From contig CADECM010000016.1 of assembly GCA_902825845.1 (NCBI GenBank), positions 24,178 through 72,291 on the forward strand: DNA of 48,114 nt, in the 5' to 3' direction. This stretch comes from an uncultured beta proteobacterium (GTDB lineage Bacteria > Pseudomonadota > Gammaproteobacteria > Burkholderiales > SG8-41). The notes below the pieces were generated by a model. The model had not been told where the DNA came from and did not search any database. It worked only from the letters and a program-made list of their open reading frames with translations. Every line of letters begins with the position of its first letter. Positions within the stretch are counted from its first letter, which is position 1. Positions 8,168-16,564 of this stretch are shown here, in pieces. The translations under genes and the position numbers were made by a program.

Positions 8168-9214
8168 ATGGAGTTCGGCATTTTCAACCTGATGGGCGCT
8201 CGTGATCCGGGCACGCCAACGGCACAAATCTTCAATGAAGTCGCTGAGCAGACCAAACGCGCGGACGAACTGGGCTACACCGTCGCATGGTTTGCCGAGC
8301 ACCATTTCTCGAACTACTGCCTGTGCGCGTCGCCGCTGCTGATGGTGGCGCATTGTGCGGCGAACACCAAGAATATCCGTCTCGGTACCGCGGTGGTGGT
8401 GGTGCCGCTGTATAACCCGGTGCGGCTTGCGGCAGAAATTGCCACCGCTGACGCCCTGTCAAACGGCCGTTTGATGCTGGGCATCGGCGCCGGGTATCAG
8501 CCCTATGAATTCGAGCGCTTCGGCGTCAGCCTCGCGCAGAATCTCGAAATGACCAACGAGTTCGCCGACATACTCGATCTCGCATTCAGCCGGGATTTTT
8601 TCAGCTACGACGGCAAGCACTACAAAATGCCCAGCACGCACATTTCCGCGCGTCCCGTGCAGAATCCGCTGCCGATCTATGTGGCCGGCCACACCCAGGC
8701 CATGTTCCGCGCCGCCGCCAAGCATGGCTACCGGGTGTTGACCTCGGGCCGGCTGGGCGGCGAGCAACTGCTGGCCGGGCAATACGCGGACATGGCCGCC
8801 GCGTTCAACGCGGAAAACGTGCCCCTTTCAAAAGCGCACATGACGGTCAACCGCTTCGCCCATATCACAGGCAGCCGGGAAGACGGCATGCGCTTTGCCG
8901 AAAACGCGCGCTATCAGTCGCGCCTCGCGGCCAGCCTGCGTCACCGCCAGGAAGTCATGAAAGGCACGCAGCTCGTCGATGTGCCGTTCAAGGACGAACC
9001 TTCGCTCGAAACCATCCATAACGACCTGCTGATCGGCGACGTCGACACCGTTGCCGAGAAGCTGGTGAAGGAAATCCGCGCCACCAAACCCGTGCACATC
9101 TGCTTTTCGTTCAAGGTCGGCAACACGCCGCACAAGGCGGCCATGCAATCGATGGAGCAGATGATCGGCGAGGTCAAACCCAGGGTTGAAAAAGCACTCG
9201 CGCAAGCGGCATAG
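8168..9214 (+). CDS. LLM-class (bacterial luciferase-like) flavin-dependent monooxygenase
   Basis: This 348-residue TIM-barrel protein belongs to the luciferase-like monooxygenases, which use reduced FMN and O2 (some use F420). Typical features are MEFGIFNLM at the start, the WFAEHHFSNY segment near 43-52 (His-His-Phe), IRLGTAVVVVPLYNPVRLAAEIATADALSNGR near 75-106, GIGAGYQPYEFERFG and PLPIYVAGHTQ. The start has GGGAGG upstream. Such enzymes need a flavin reductase partner; one is encoded at 13268-13945, though not next to this gene. It follows the dehydrogenase by 35 bp. The substrate is unknown; family members attack alkanes, alkanesulfonates, nitrilotriacetate and aldehydes. Confidence 0.9.
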   Translation: MEFGIFNLMGARDPGTPTAQIFNEVAEQTKRADELGYTVAWFAEHHFSNYCLCASPLLMVAHCAANTKNIRLGTAVVVVPLYNPVRLAAEIATADALSNGRLMLGIGAGYQPYEFERFGVSLAQNLEMTNEFADILDLAFSRDFFSYDGKHYKMPSTHISARPVQNPLPIYVAGHTQAMFRAAAKHGYRVLTSGRLGGEQLLAGQYADMAAAFNAENVPLSKAHMTVNRFAHITGSREDGMRFAENARYQSRLAASLRHRQEVMKGTQLVDVPFKDEPSLETIHNDLLIGDVDTVAEKLVKEIRATKPVHICFSFKVGNTPHKAAMQSMEQMIGEVKPRVEKALAQAA

Positions 9215-9268
9215 CGTCGAGTCGCGATCACCGCAACCGCGGTCACGCACGTGGCCGCGGCCGGACGG

Positions 9269-10045
9269 CTAGGTTTTATACGAGGGATCGAGCCGGTCGG
9301 CAAGCCTCAGACACGATGCCCAGTCCTTGCCGCCGCGCCTGCCGCCGCGCCGGATCTGGCTGTGCGCATATTCGCAGGCTTCCTTGCCGGGAAGCGTGTA
9401 GTTGCCCTCGCCCGCCGCCAGCGCGGCGATCTGACCCCGGCACGCCATTTCAAGAAAATGATGCGTGACAACGCATTCCGCAACGTCCTGGCCGCACACC
9501 AAAACGCCATGATTGCGCAGGATCATCACCGATCCGCCTTCGAGATCGCGCATCAATTTGGGTGTCATGTCGTGATCGAATTCCAAACCTTCGAAGTTGT
9601 GGTACTTCACTTCGCCATAAAAACCCATTGCGTGCTGGTTGATCGGCAACAACCCGAACTTGTGCGCCGCCACGCCCATGCCGCTCACCGTATGGGTATG
9701 CAGCGTCGCATTCAGATCGGGGCGCCCCTTCAACAGCCCGGCGTGGATGATCAACGCCCCGCCCCGGATGGTGCTGACATCGGTGTCGGTGACCACCTTG
9801 CCGTCGAAATCGACTTTTAACAGGGACGATGCAGTCACCTCGCCGAACATCCAGTCGGTGCGCTTGATCAGCATATGGTTCGGTTCCCCCGGAACCCGCA
9901 GACCGAAGTGGTTATAGGTCATGTCGTCGACGCCGTAGTGCGCCAGCACGCGATGACCTGCCGCGAGTTCGACGCGCGCCCGCCATTCCTCCGGCGTGAC
10001 CTGTTCACGAATGGAGGTACCCTTCACTGCGAGTTGAACGGCCAT
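9269..10045 (-). CDS. class II aldolase/adducin-family protein
   Basis: This 258-residue cytosolic protein has the zinc-dependent class II aldolase fold (L-fuculose phosphate aldolase type). The zinc-binding pair is in TLHTHTVSGMG (His116 and His118), with HFLE later supplying the third histidine; VMILRNHGVLV is the other conserved strand. Relatives act as aldolases, epimerases or decarboxylases on sugar phosphates or aromatic acids. The C-terminal tail is arginine- and glycine-rich (RRGGRRGGK). I chose ATG 10045, preceded by GGGAG, over the upstream ATG at 10090, which would add 15 unlikely residues. It converges on the luciferase-like gene (54 bp apart) and diverges from the gene at 10261. 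Confidence 0.88.
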   Translation of the reverse strand: MAVQLAVKGTSIREQVTPEEWRARVELAAGHRVLAHYGVDDMTYNHFGLRVPGEPNHMLIKRTDWMFGEVTASSLLKVDFDGKVVTDTDVSTIRGGALIIHAGLLKGRPDLNATLHTHTVSGMGVAAHKFGLLPINQHAMGFYGEVKYHNFEGLEFDHDMTPKLMRDLEGGSVMILRNHGVLVCGQDVAECVVTHHFLEMACRGQIAALAAGEGNYTLPGKEACEYAHSQIRRGGRRGGKDWASCLRLADRLDPSYKT

Positions 10046-10260
10046 GATGTTTGCTCCCGACGGTGATGATTGCCCGGTTGCAGTCCGCAATCAGATGCAA
10101 CGGGCGGTGAAATGTGGACCCATGCCTGCCTCGCGCAATCTATCCCCCGTCGGGCATACCGTCAACCGCCGGCAATGCCGCAGCGCCGCGGATGCGGTCC
10201 GCGCTACACTTCGTCCATTCGCCATTCGCGGCGGATCAGCCACCGTTTCTGGAGATCACC

Positions 10261-11256
10261 ATGACCACGACTCGCGTTTCGCTTATCGGTGAATGCTACG
10301 ATTGCGTCCGGCCCCTGTTCGACGGCACCCTGCACGCTGACGGCATTACGCTGGCGGTGACCCGTTCGCCATCACCGGAAGCCATGCGCCGGCAGTTGAC
10401 GGGCTGGGAATTCGACATCTGCGAAATGGCATTTGGCGCGTATTTGATTGCGCGCGCGCAGGGCGCCGATGTTACGGCCATTCCGGTGTTTCCGCGGCGC
10501 GCGTTTTTCCACGCGAATTTCATGCGTCGCGCCCGTGCCGCGATCGATGGGCCGCACAAGCTTTCCGGCAAACGCATCGGTGTCGCCGAGTACGTGCAGT
10601 CCGCCACGGTGTGGGCGCGCGGCGTACTGGAACAGGACTTCGCCCTCGATCCGCGCCAGGTGCAATGGCATGTCGAACGCGCCGGCAGCGGCAGCACCGG
10701 CGAAGTGCTGGGGTTCAAACCGCCCCACGATATCGCCGTGCAGCAGACTCCCGGCGGCAAACCGCTTGCCGCCATGCTTGCCGCGGGCGAACTCGACGTG
10801 GCGCTGCTCAGTGGCGGCACTCAGTCGAACGATGGCCTGCAGCCGCTGTTCAACGATGCCGTCGCCGAGGGCCGGCGCTTCTTTGAAGCACATGGTTATG
10901 TTCCCGCGAATCACATGTACATGATTCGCGGCAGTCTCGCCCGCGAACACCCGGCGCTGGTTGCCAGTCTGTATCGCGCGTTCTGCGAAGCAAAGCGCCG
11001 CGCGCAACACTCGCTGCCCCTTGAAAAATCCCCGGGCATCCTGTTCGGCAGCGAAGCGCTCGCAAAAACCTGTGCCACGTTTGATGGCGATCCCTTTGCC
11101 TATGGCATCGACACAAACCGCGCGATGCTCGAAAACATTGTCCAGCTGTGCCACCAGCAGGGTCTGGTCAGCGACAAGCCGGCAGTCGACCAATTGTTCG
11201 TACCGGGGATCGGCGGACCGGCAACGCGCGCCACGCTGCAATCTCAGTCGTTGTAA
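10261..11256 (+). CDS. 4,5-dihydroxyphthalate decarboxylase-like / substrate-binding-fold protein
   Basis: This 331-residue protein has the periplasmic-binding-protein type II fold used by 4,5-dihydroxyphthalate decarboxylases and by NMT1-like binding proteins. No signal peptide is visible (it begins MTTTRVSLIGECYDC), which favours a cytoplasmic enzyme over a transport protein. Recognisable segments are FDICEMAFGAYLIARAQG near 60, IPVFPRRAFFHANF near 82 and GKRIGVAEYVQSATVWARG near 112, which match the Pht5-like family. The start has a CTGGAG site. It is divergent from the class II aldolase gene (215 bp apart), and a role in aromatic acid breakdown would fit that context. Its 3' end overlaps the convergent SDR gene by 13 bp. 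The exact reaction is not known. Confidence 0.75.
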   Translation: MTTTRVSLIGECYDCVRPLFDGTLHADGITLAVTRSPSPEAMRRQLTGWEFDICEMAFGAYLIARAQGADVTAIPVFPRRAFFHANFMRRARAAIDGPHKLSGKRIGVAEYVQSATVWARGVLEQDFALDPRQVQWHVERAGSGSTGEVLGFKPPHDIAVQQTPGGKPLAAMLAAGELDVALLSGGTQSNDGLQPLFNDAVAEGRRFFEAHGYVPANHMYMIRGSLAREHPALVASLYRAFCEAKRRAQHSLPLEKSPGILFGSEALAKTCATFDGDPFAYGIDTNRAMLENIVQLCHQQGLVSDKPAVDQLFVPGIGGPATRATLQSQSL

Positions 11257-11999
11257 CAGCCGTGCGTGGTGGCCGTGCGCCCGCCGTCGACCACGATATT
11301 CGCGCCGTTGATGTAGGACGACTGTTGCGACGCGAGAAACAGCGCGACGTTCGCCACCTCTTCCGCGGTGCCCATGCGCGCGGCCGGCGTCACCGCCATG
11401 CGCGCCTCCTCCTGGCGCGTGATGGCGGCGCCGGGCGTGCGTATGCCGCCGGTGGAAATGCTGTTGACGCGTATCCGGTACTTGGCCAGATCGTGTGCCA
11501 TCACGTGCGTCAGCGGCAGCACGCCGCCCTTGGCCGCGGAATAGGCGGCGATGCCGGGATTCCCCAAAATCGCATCGATCGACGCATGATTGATGATCGA
11601 GCCCTCTCCAGCATGCTTCATTAGCGGCAGAAAATATTTCGCACACAGAAAAGCTGAATTCAGATTGCGCCCGAGCATCGCCGCCCAGGATTCCTCGGTG
11701 GTGTCTTCGAACGACTGGCGAATCGGATTGCGCCCTGCCACATTGAACAGCACATGCACCCTGTCAAATCGCCTTTCACAGGCCACGACCGCACGGCGCA
11801 CCTCTGCCGAATCAGTGACATCGGCGTGCACGTAGGCGAATTCCCGTGTGCCAACGTTCAGCGACGTGTCCTGGGCGTTACCAGCCAGATCGTCAATCAG
11901 CACGACCGTGGCGCCTTCCTGCATGAACAGCACTGCCGCGGCCTGCCCTACACCATACGCATCGCCCGCTATGACGGCGACCTTGTGCCTGAGTTGCAT
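11244..11999 (-). CDS. short-chain dehydrogenase/reductase
   Basis: This 251-residue classical SDR interconverts an alcohol and a ketone with NAD(P). The nucleotide loop reads AGDAYGVGQ near residue 11 in place of the usual TGxxxGIG, and an aspartate pair after the second strand (VVLIDDLAG) suggests NAD. The catalytic set is complete: Asn in NLNSAF, Ser in INHAS, Tyr and Lys in YSAAKGG, with 13 residues between Ser and Tyr as usual. A GGGAGG site precedes the ATG at 11999. AT-rich box B lies 20-41 bp upstream of the start. The last 13 bp overlap the 3' end of the convergent gene. The substrate is unknown. Confidence 0.92.
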   Translation of the reverse strand: MQLRHKVAVIAGDAYGVGQAAAVLFMQEGATVVLIDDLAGNAQDTSLNVGTREFAYVHADVTDSAEVRRAVVACERRFDRVHVLFNVAGRNPIRQSFEDTTEESWAAMLGRNLNSAFLCAKYFLPLMKHAGEGSIINHASIDAILGNPGIAAYSAAKGGVLPLTHVMAHDLAKYRIRVNSISTGGIRTPGAAITRQEEARMAVTPAARMGTAEEVANVALFLASQQSSYINGANIVVDGGRTATTHGCYND

Positions 12000-12018
12000 T
12001 GATAGCCTCCCAAATATT

Positions 12019-12040
12019 ATTGTTTAAAAACAGATACTTA
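12019..12040 (-). promoter_or_regulatory. AT-rich dyad box B (candidate operator)
   Basis: On the minus strand this element contains the perfect dyad TGTTTTTAAACA. It is one of six related AT-rich boxes and shares its core with box C at 25742. It sits just upstream of the ribosome binding site of the SDR gene, the place for an operator or core promoter. This is the only box in the window that fronts a clearly intact gene. Confidence 0.5.
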
Positions 12041-12365
12041 CGATATATCGCGATTCGGCTTGTGCGCCGCAAGCGGAGGCCCCCCAGTATACCGGCTCCT
12101 GTGATCAAGCCTGCGTCCGCTGTGTCCTCCAATTGGCGGAAGAGCCTCGTGCTTGATGGGAACGGATACCGCATCGCGCACGTGGCCGACATGCCGTGGC
12201 AAGAGCGCACGAGGGCCGACGGCTGGCACTTGCCTGCCGGCCATGACGCTGAAATAAGCATCCCCCGCGACCGGATGTTCCGCAAGCTGGAAACGTGATT
12301 GACAGGCACCACGGCTTGCCGCTAAATGCGGTGCATCAAAGCACAAGCCATCAAAAGCCCATTTC
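12041..12365. other. 325-bp divergent intergenic stretch
   Basis: This lies between the SDR box and the start of the TauD-like gene at 12366. Short frames cross it on both strands but none is protein-like. It must contain the promoter of the dioxygenase gene, though no clear sigma-70 pair is visible. The start codon at 12366 lacks a strong ribosome binding site. Confidence 0.4.
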
Positions 12366-13220
12366 ATGCCCATACAAGTCAAACCCGCGGCTGCAGTCCT
12401 CGGCGCGGAAATTCAAGGCGCCGATCTGACGCGACCACTTGACGCAGCGACGATCGGGCAGATTCGCGCGGCGTTTTACCAGTATGAAGTCATTTACTTT
12501 CGCGGCCAGATGCTCACCGACGAAGACCATATCCGCTTCAGCGCGCACTTCGGCGAATTGCGCAAGTTGAAAATCGGCACCCAGCCGCATGAGACCCATC
12601 CGGAAATTTTCGTCATTTCCAATATCAAAAAGGACGGCAAGCACATCGGCAGCTACGACGCCGGCATCTTCTGGCACACCGACGGCGCCTATCTGCCCAA
12701 TCCGCATGCCGTATCGGCGCTGCGCGCGCTGCAAGTCCCGGTGGTGGATGGACGCACCCTCGGCGACACCAACTTTGCAAGCGTGTCGGCCGCCTATGAG
12801 GCGTTGCCGCAGGCGATGAAAAAGCGCCTGGTCGGCCTTAAAGCGGTGCAAAGCATCCTCCATCGCCTGAGCCAGACCGTGGAATCCGGTATCAAGAAAG
12901 ACTATAGCGCCGCGGTCAAGGCCGATCCCGAAGCCATCCACCCGGTGGTGCGCGTACACCCGGTCAACCAGCGCAAATGCCTGTATGTCACCGAGGGATA
13001 TACCTCACGCATTCTGGGTATCCCCGAAGACGAAAGCCGCGATCTGATCCGCGAACTGACCGCACACTGTGTGAAGCCGGAATTCACCTACCTGCACCAC
13101 TGGCAGCAGCACGATCTGGTGGTGTGGGACGATTGCTCGACACAGCACAAGGCGACGTTCGACTATCCGGCACACGCACCGCGACTGATGCACCGCACCA
13201 CCGTGGTCAGCAAACAGTAG
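12366..13220 (+). CDS. TauD/TfdA-family Fe(II)/2-oxoglutarate dioxygenase (first copy)
   Basis: This is a 284-residue dioxygenase that couples 2-oxoglutarate decarboxylation to hydroxylation of a substrate. The iron ligands are His104 and Asp106 in FWHTDGAY and His261 in STQHKATFDY; Arg277 in RLMHRT would bind 2-oxoglutarate. These occupy the standard positions, and the length is normal for the family. It heads a same-strand run with the flavin reductase (47 bp on), the HpcH/HpaI aldolase (31 bp on) and a second dioxygenase (48 bp on), most likely an operon. Known family substrates include taurine, 2,4-D and other sulfonates or aryloxyacids; the substrate here is unknown. Confidence 0.93.
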   Translation: MPIQVKPAAAVLGAEIQGADLTRPLDAATIGQIRAAFYQYEVIYFRGQMLTDEDHIRFSAHFGELRKLKIGTQPHETHPEIFVISNIKKDGKHIGSYDAGIFWHTDGAYLPNPHAVSALRALQVPVVDGRTLGDTNFASVSAAYEALPQAMKKRLVGLKAVQSILHRLSQTVESGIKKDYSAAVKADPEAIHPVVRVHPVNQRKCLYVTEGYTSRILGIPEDESRDLIRELTAHCVKPEFTYLHHWQQHDLVVWDDCSTQHKATFDYPAHAPRLMHRTTVVSKQ

Positions 13221-13267
13221 ACTGTCCGCCTTTCTTGCCCGTCAATCAACTTCAGCGAGGTTCCCGC

Positions 13268-13945
13268 ATGTTCTGTGAAACCAAAGATCTTTCGCGCGAC
13301 AAGCTCAAAGCACTGGGACTCGCGTTCAATCCGTTTAAAGCGGTGGTTGCGCCGCGTCCCATCGGCTGGGTCACCACCGTGGACGGTAAAGGTGTGGTCA
13401 ACCTCGCGCCGTACTCTTTTTTCAACGCGGTATCGTCCGATCCGCCGATGGTGTTCTACGGCGCAAACGGCACACATGATGCCGACGGCGGCGAAAAGGA
13501 TTCCCTGCGAAACGTGCGCGAAACCGGCGAATTCGTGTGCAATCTCGTGACGTGGGAATTGCGCCACCAGATGAACGACACCGCAACACCCGCCCCGCAT
13601 GGCGTGGACGAGATGAAAACAGTGGGTATCGCCCAACTGCCCTCGCGGCTGGTGAAGCCGCCGCGCGTGGCCGCCTCGCCCGCCCACCTCGAATGCAAGC
13701 TGCACCAGTTGCTGGAGCTGCCGCCCGATCCGCGCAGCGGCAAGCGCAATGTGATGGTGATCGGCCACGTGGTGGCGATTCACATCGACGACGCCTACAT
13801 CGTCAACGGCCGCTTCGATACCGTGCGTGCGCGGCCCGTCGCCCGGCTCGGCTACATGGATTATGCGGTGGTCACCGAGTCGTTCGCCATCGAGCGCCCG
13901 CACTGGCCGCTCACGCGCAAGTCGGAAACGACTGAAGCGTCGTAA
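13268..13945 (+). CDS. flavin reductase-family protein
   Basis: This 225-residue FMN-binding split-barrel protein would supply reduced flavin or carry tightly bound FMN. The characteristic N-terminal strands are VVAPRPIGWVTTVDGKG near 27-43 and APYSFFNAVSSDPPMVFYG near 49-67. VMVIGHVVAIHIDD and the ARPVARLGYMDY ending also fit. I chose ATG 13268, which has AGCGAGG upstream and the family's usual N-terminus; the longer frame is not credible. It lies between a dioxygenase and an aldolase gene in the same operon. 2-Oxoglutarate dioxygenases do not need a flavin reductase, so its partner may be the luciferase-like monooxygenase at 8168 or an unseen one. Confidence 0.9.
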   Translation: MFCETKDLSRDKLKALGLAFNPFKAVVAPRPIGWVTTVDGKGVVNLAPYSFFNAVSSDPPMVFYGANGTHDADGGEKDSLRNVRETGEFVCNLVTWELRHQMNDTATPAPHGVDEMKTVGIAQLPSRLVKPPRVAASPAHLECKLHQLLELPPDPRSGKRNVMVIGHVVAIHIDDAYIVNGRFDTVRARPVARLGYMDYAVVTESFAIERPHWPLTRKSETTEAS

Positions 13946-13976
13946 CCCGCCGCGGACACGGGATGGGAGGTTTGCG

Positions 13977-14789
13977 ATGAGAGAGAACAGCATCCGCAAG
14001 GCGGTACGCGAAGGCCGCGCCGCGCTTGGCACCGGCCTCAAGGAATTTGCCACGCGCGGCATCCCGTGGATCATCGAGTCTTCCGGCTTCGACTATTGCA
14101 TGATTGACATGGAGCACGGCGCGTTCGATCTGGAAACCATCGCCAACCTCGCCGGATGGTTCGCAGCGACCAGCGTTTCACCGATTGTACGAATTCACAA
14201 GGCGTTCGTTCATCAGATTCCCGCAATCCTCGACCAGGGCATCATGGGGATCCAGATTTCGGAGGTCGAGACCGCCGCGGAAGCGCGCGACATCGTGCAA
14301 CTCGCCAAGTATCCGCCGATCGGCAATCGCGGCATCTCTCAGATGGGCTCGCATACCCACTATAAGGGCTTTGGCGCCCGTTATCACACCGAATACAGTC
14401 CATGGGCGAACGACAACATTATCATCTGCCCGTCGATCGAGTCGATGGAAGGCCTGGAAAACGTCGAGGCCATTGCCGCAGTCGACGGCATCGACATGAT
14501 CGCCTATGGACACTCCGATCTGAGTGCGCGGCTGGGCATCCATCTTCAGCTCGATCATCCGCAATTCAAGGCCGTGGTGCGCCGCATCGCCGATGCCTGC
14601 AACAAGCACGGCAAACTCGCGCGTGGATCGGCGGAAACGGAAGCGCAGATTTCGGAATACTATCAGTTCGGATGCAAAGTGCTGAATCTGCCTGGTACGG
14701 ACCTCAGCACGTATCATGATGGCCTGAAGGCCCGTGCAGACCGCGCACTGACGCAACTCAAGTCCATTGGCGTCCCGGCGCGCGCATAA
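13977..14789 (+). CDS. HpcH/HpaI aldolase / citrate lyase-family protein
   Basis: This 270-residue class II pyruvate aldolase-type TIM barrel would split or form a carbon-carbon bond between pyruvate (or acetyl-CoA) and an aldehyde, using a divalent metal. The family landmarks are the opening KAVREGRAALGTGLKEFATRG, the strand FDYCMIDMEHGAFD near 38-51, the metal-binding glutamate in IICPSIESMEG and the following IDMIAYGHSDLSARLG. A GGGAGG site fixes the ATG at 13977. Known members are 2,4-dihydroxyhept-2-ene-1,7-dioate aldolase and 2-keto-3-deoxy-L-rhamnonate aldolase. Its position between two dioxygenases suggests cleavage of a ring-opening or side-chain hydroxylation product; that is inference. 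Confidence 0.92.
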   Translation: MRENSIRKAVREGRAALGTGLKEFATRGIPWIIESSGFDYCMIDMEHGAFDLETIANLAGWFAATSVSPIVRIHKAFVHQIPAILDQGIMGIQISEVETAAEARDIVQLAKYPPIGNRGISQMGSHTHYKGFGARYHTEYSPWANDNIIICPSIESMEGLENVEAIAAVDGIDMIAYGHSDLSARLGIHLQLDHPQFKAVVRRIADACNKHGKLARGSAETEAQISEYYQFGCKVLNLPGTDLSTYHDGLKARADRALTQLKSIGVPARA

Positions 14790-14837
14790 AAGAATGCCCA
14801 CTGCTGCTGATTCGAAACCGTTCCACGGAGGGTATCC

Positions 14838-15737
14838 ATGAGAAACGATTTTGGTTTGACATTTACCGCACTGAATCCCGTGTTCGCCGCCGAATGCACC
14901 GGCGTTGATATCGGAGAACCCTTCCCGCCCGCGGTTGCCAATGTGATTCACGCGGCGATGGACCGCTACGCGGTGTTGGTATTCCGCCGCGACAAAGCGC
15001 TCACCACCGAACAACAACTGAACTTCACGCGCAGCCTCGGTGAACTGGAAGGGAAATACACCAAAATCGAGGCGGAAGCCGGCACGCGACTCGATACGCC
15101 GCTGCTGTCCGACATTTCCAATCTGGCGCCGGGCAACACCATCCTGCCGGCGGAGGATCGCAAACGGTTGTTCAGCCTCGGCAACCGCCTGTGGCACAGC
15201 GACAGCAGCTACAAGAAAATTCCCGCCCGCTATTCCGCGCTGTGCGCACATGTGCTTCCGCCCGCGGGCGGCGATACCGAATTCGCCGATATGCGCGTTG
15301 CCTGGGACACGCTTGATGCGTCGACCAAGGCGCAAATCAGGGATCTGGTCGCGGAACATAGCCGCATTTTTTCCAAAGGTACGCTCGGCTTTACCTTTAC
15401 CGAAAGCGAAGTGCGCGACTTTGCGCCGGTGCGCCAGCCGCTGGTGCGCACACATCCACACTCCGGTCGGCATTCGCTGTTTTTATCGGCACACGCAGGC
15501 CGGATTGTCGGCATGCCGCAGGTGGAAGCCCTGATGCTGCTGCGCGAACTTACGGAACACGCAACGCAACGTGAATTCGTTTACCGCCACAAGTGGCGGG
15601 TCGGCGATCTGGTGATGTGGGACAACCAGGCCACCATGCACCGCGCGCGCCCGTACGATGACCTGAAATACCCGCGTGACCTGCGCCGGTCCACACTGAC
15701 TTGCGGCGCGCCGGCCATGCACTACGCGGCAGCGTAG
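14838..15737 (+). CDS. TauD/TfdA-family dioxygenase (second copy)
   Basis: This 299-residue Fe(II)/2-oxoglutarate dioxygenase resembles the TfdA branch more than its neighbour does. The ligands are His120 and Asp122 in LWHSDSSY, His268 in ATMHRARPYDD, and Arg284 for 2-oxoglutarate. The longer insert before the HxD motif (SNLAPGNTILPAEDRKR) and the WHSDSSY form are shared with 2,4-D/alpha-ketoglutarate dioxygenases. ACGGAGGG lies upstream of the start. It ends the operon-like run from 12366 and converges on the dienelactone hydrolase gene 65 bp further on. An aryloxyacid or similar ether substrate is plausible but unproven. Confidence 0.93.
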   Translation: MRNDFGLTFTALNPVFAAECTGVDIGEPFPPAVANVIHAAMDRYAVLVFRRDKALTTEQQLNFTRSLGELEGKYTKIEAEAGTRLDTPLLSDISNLAPGNTILPAEDRKRLFSLGNRLWHSDSSYKKIPARYSALCAHVLPPAGGDTEFADMRVAWDTLDASTKAQIRDLVAEHSRIFSKGTLGFTFTESEVRDFAPVRQPLVRTHPHSGRHSLFLSAHAGRIVGMPQVEALMLLRELTEHATQREFVYRHKWRVGDLVMWDNQATMHRARPYDDLKYPRDLRRSTLTCGAPAMHYAAA

Positions 15738-15802
15738 CCGCGCCTTCTTGCTGCCACACGCACCGGTCATTCTGCGCCGCAGCGAGCCGCCGGTTTATCG
15801 TC

Positions 15803-16564
15803 TCAAGCTGCCAATTGCCGGCGCCACATCGCGAACATCAGTTCCCAGTCTCGGTTGGCCGCCTGCTTGTCGTGGATGTCCCGGTCGGGCAGCGCATAAC
15901 CATGGCGCGCCCCCATGTGCAGTTGATAACTGAACGTGGCCTGCGCATCCTGCATCGTGTGTTCGATGGCCTTGATATTCGGCAAGGCCGCGTACGGATC
16001 GTGCTCCGCGAAGCCGCAGTACAGCTCGCCCTGCGCCTTTTGCGCGGTAAGATGCGGCGAGTCATTCCCGTCGACCACCAAACGCGTGCCATGCAAACTG
16101 GCACAGGCCTTGAAGCGATCCGGAAAACTGCCCGCCACCCGAAACACGTGGCGCCCGCCCATGCAATAGCCGATGGCGCCCACCGCCCGCCGCACCGGTT
16201 CGCCCCGATCCATGAATTCGAGCAGTGCGCCCGTGTCATTGACCACCATCGCGTCGGACAGCTTCTGCATGGGCGCGCGCACCTGCGCCACCCGCTCGGC
16301 ATCGAGCAGTTCCATCGAAATCATGCGATGGTTGGCGTCCTGAAACGCGTGACGGACGTTGCCGAAGCGATAATAAAAATCCGGCACCATGCAGTAATAG
16401 CCGACGGTGGCGATACGCCGCCCGATGTCGAACAATTCTTCCCGCAGGCCCCAGACATCCATGTAGAGAATAATCGCCGGATACGGGCCGTCGCCCTGCG
16501 GATGGGTAATGAAGGTATCGATTTCGCCGTCCGCGGTTTTAATTTTGATCTGCCGTTCTTTCAT
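15803..16564 (-). CDS. dienelactone hydrolase-family protein
   Basis: This 253-residue alpha/beta hydrolase has the cysteine nucleophile of dienelactone hydrolases: Cys134 in GYCMGGR, with Asp189 (FAEHDPYAA) and His221 (GARHGYALPDRD) completing the triad. The fold starts with YPAIILYMDVWGLREE. In chloroaromatic and muconate pathways such enzymes open dienelactones to maleylacetate; many paralogues act on other esters or lactones. GGGAGAGG before the ATG lies inside the last codons of the upstream dehydrogenase gene, and the two genes overlap by four bases, so they are translationally coupled. Confidence 0.92.
   Translation of the reverse strand: MKERQIKIKTADGEIDTFITHPQGDGPYPAIILYMDVWGLREELFDIGRRIATVGYYCMVPDFYYRFGNVRHAFQDANHRMISMELLDAERVAQVRAPMQKLSDAMVVNDTGALLEFMDRGEPVRRAVGAIGYCMGGRHVFRVAGSFPDRFKACASLHGTRLVVDGNDSPHLTAQKAQGELYCGFAEHDPYAALPNIKAIEHTMQDAQATFSYQLHMGARHGYALPDRDIHDKQAANRDWELMFAMWRRQLAA

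Noticed and set aside
11999..12298. Plus-strand 99-residue frame upstream of the first TauD gene
   Set aside because: It starts within the SDR promoter region, has no ribosome binding site and no recognisable domain.
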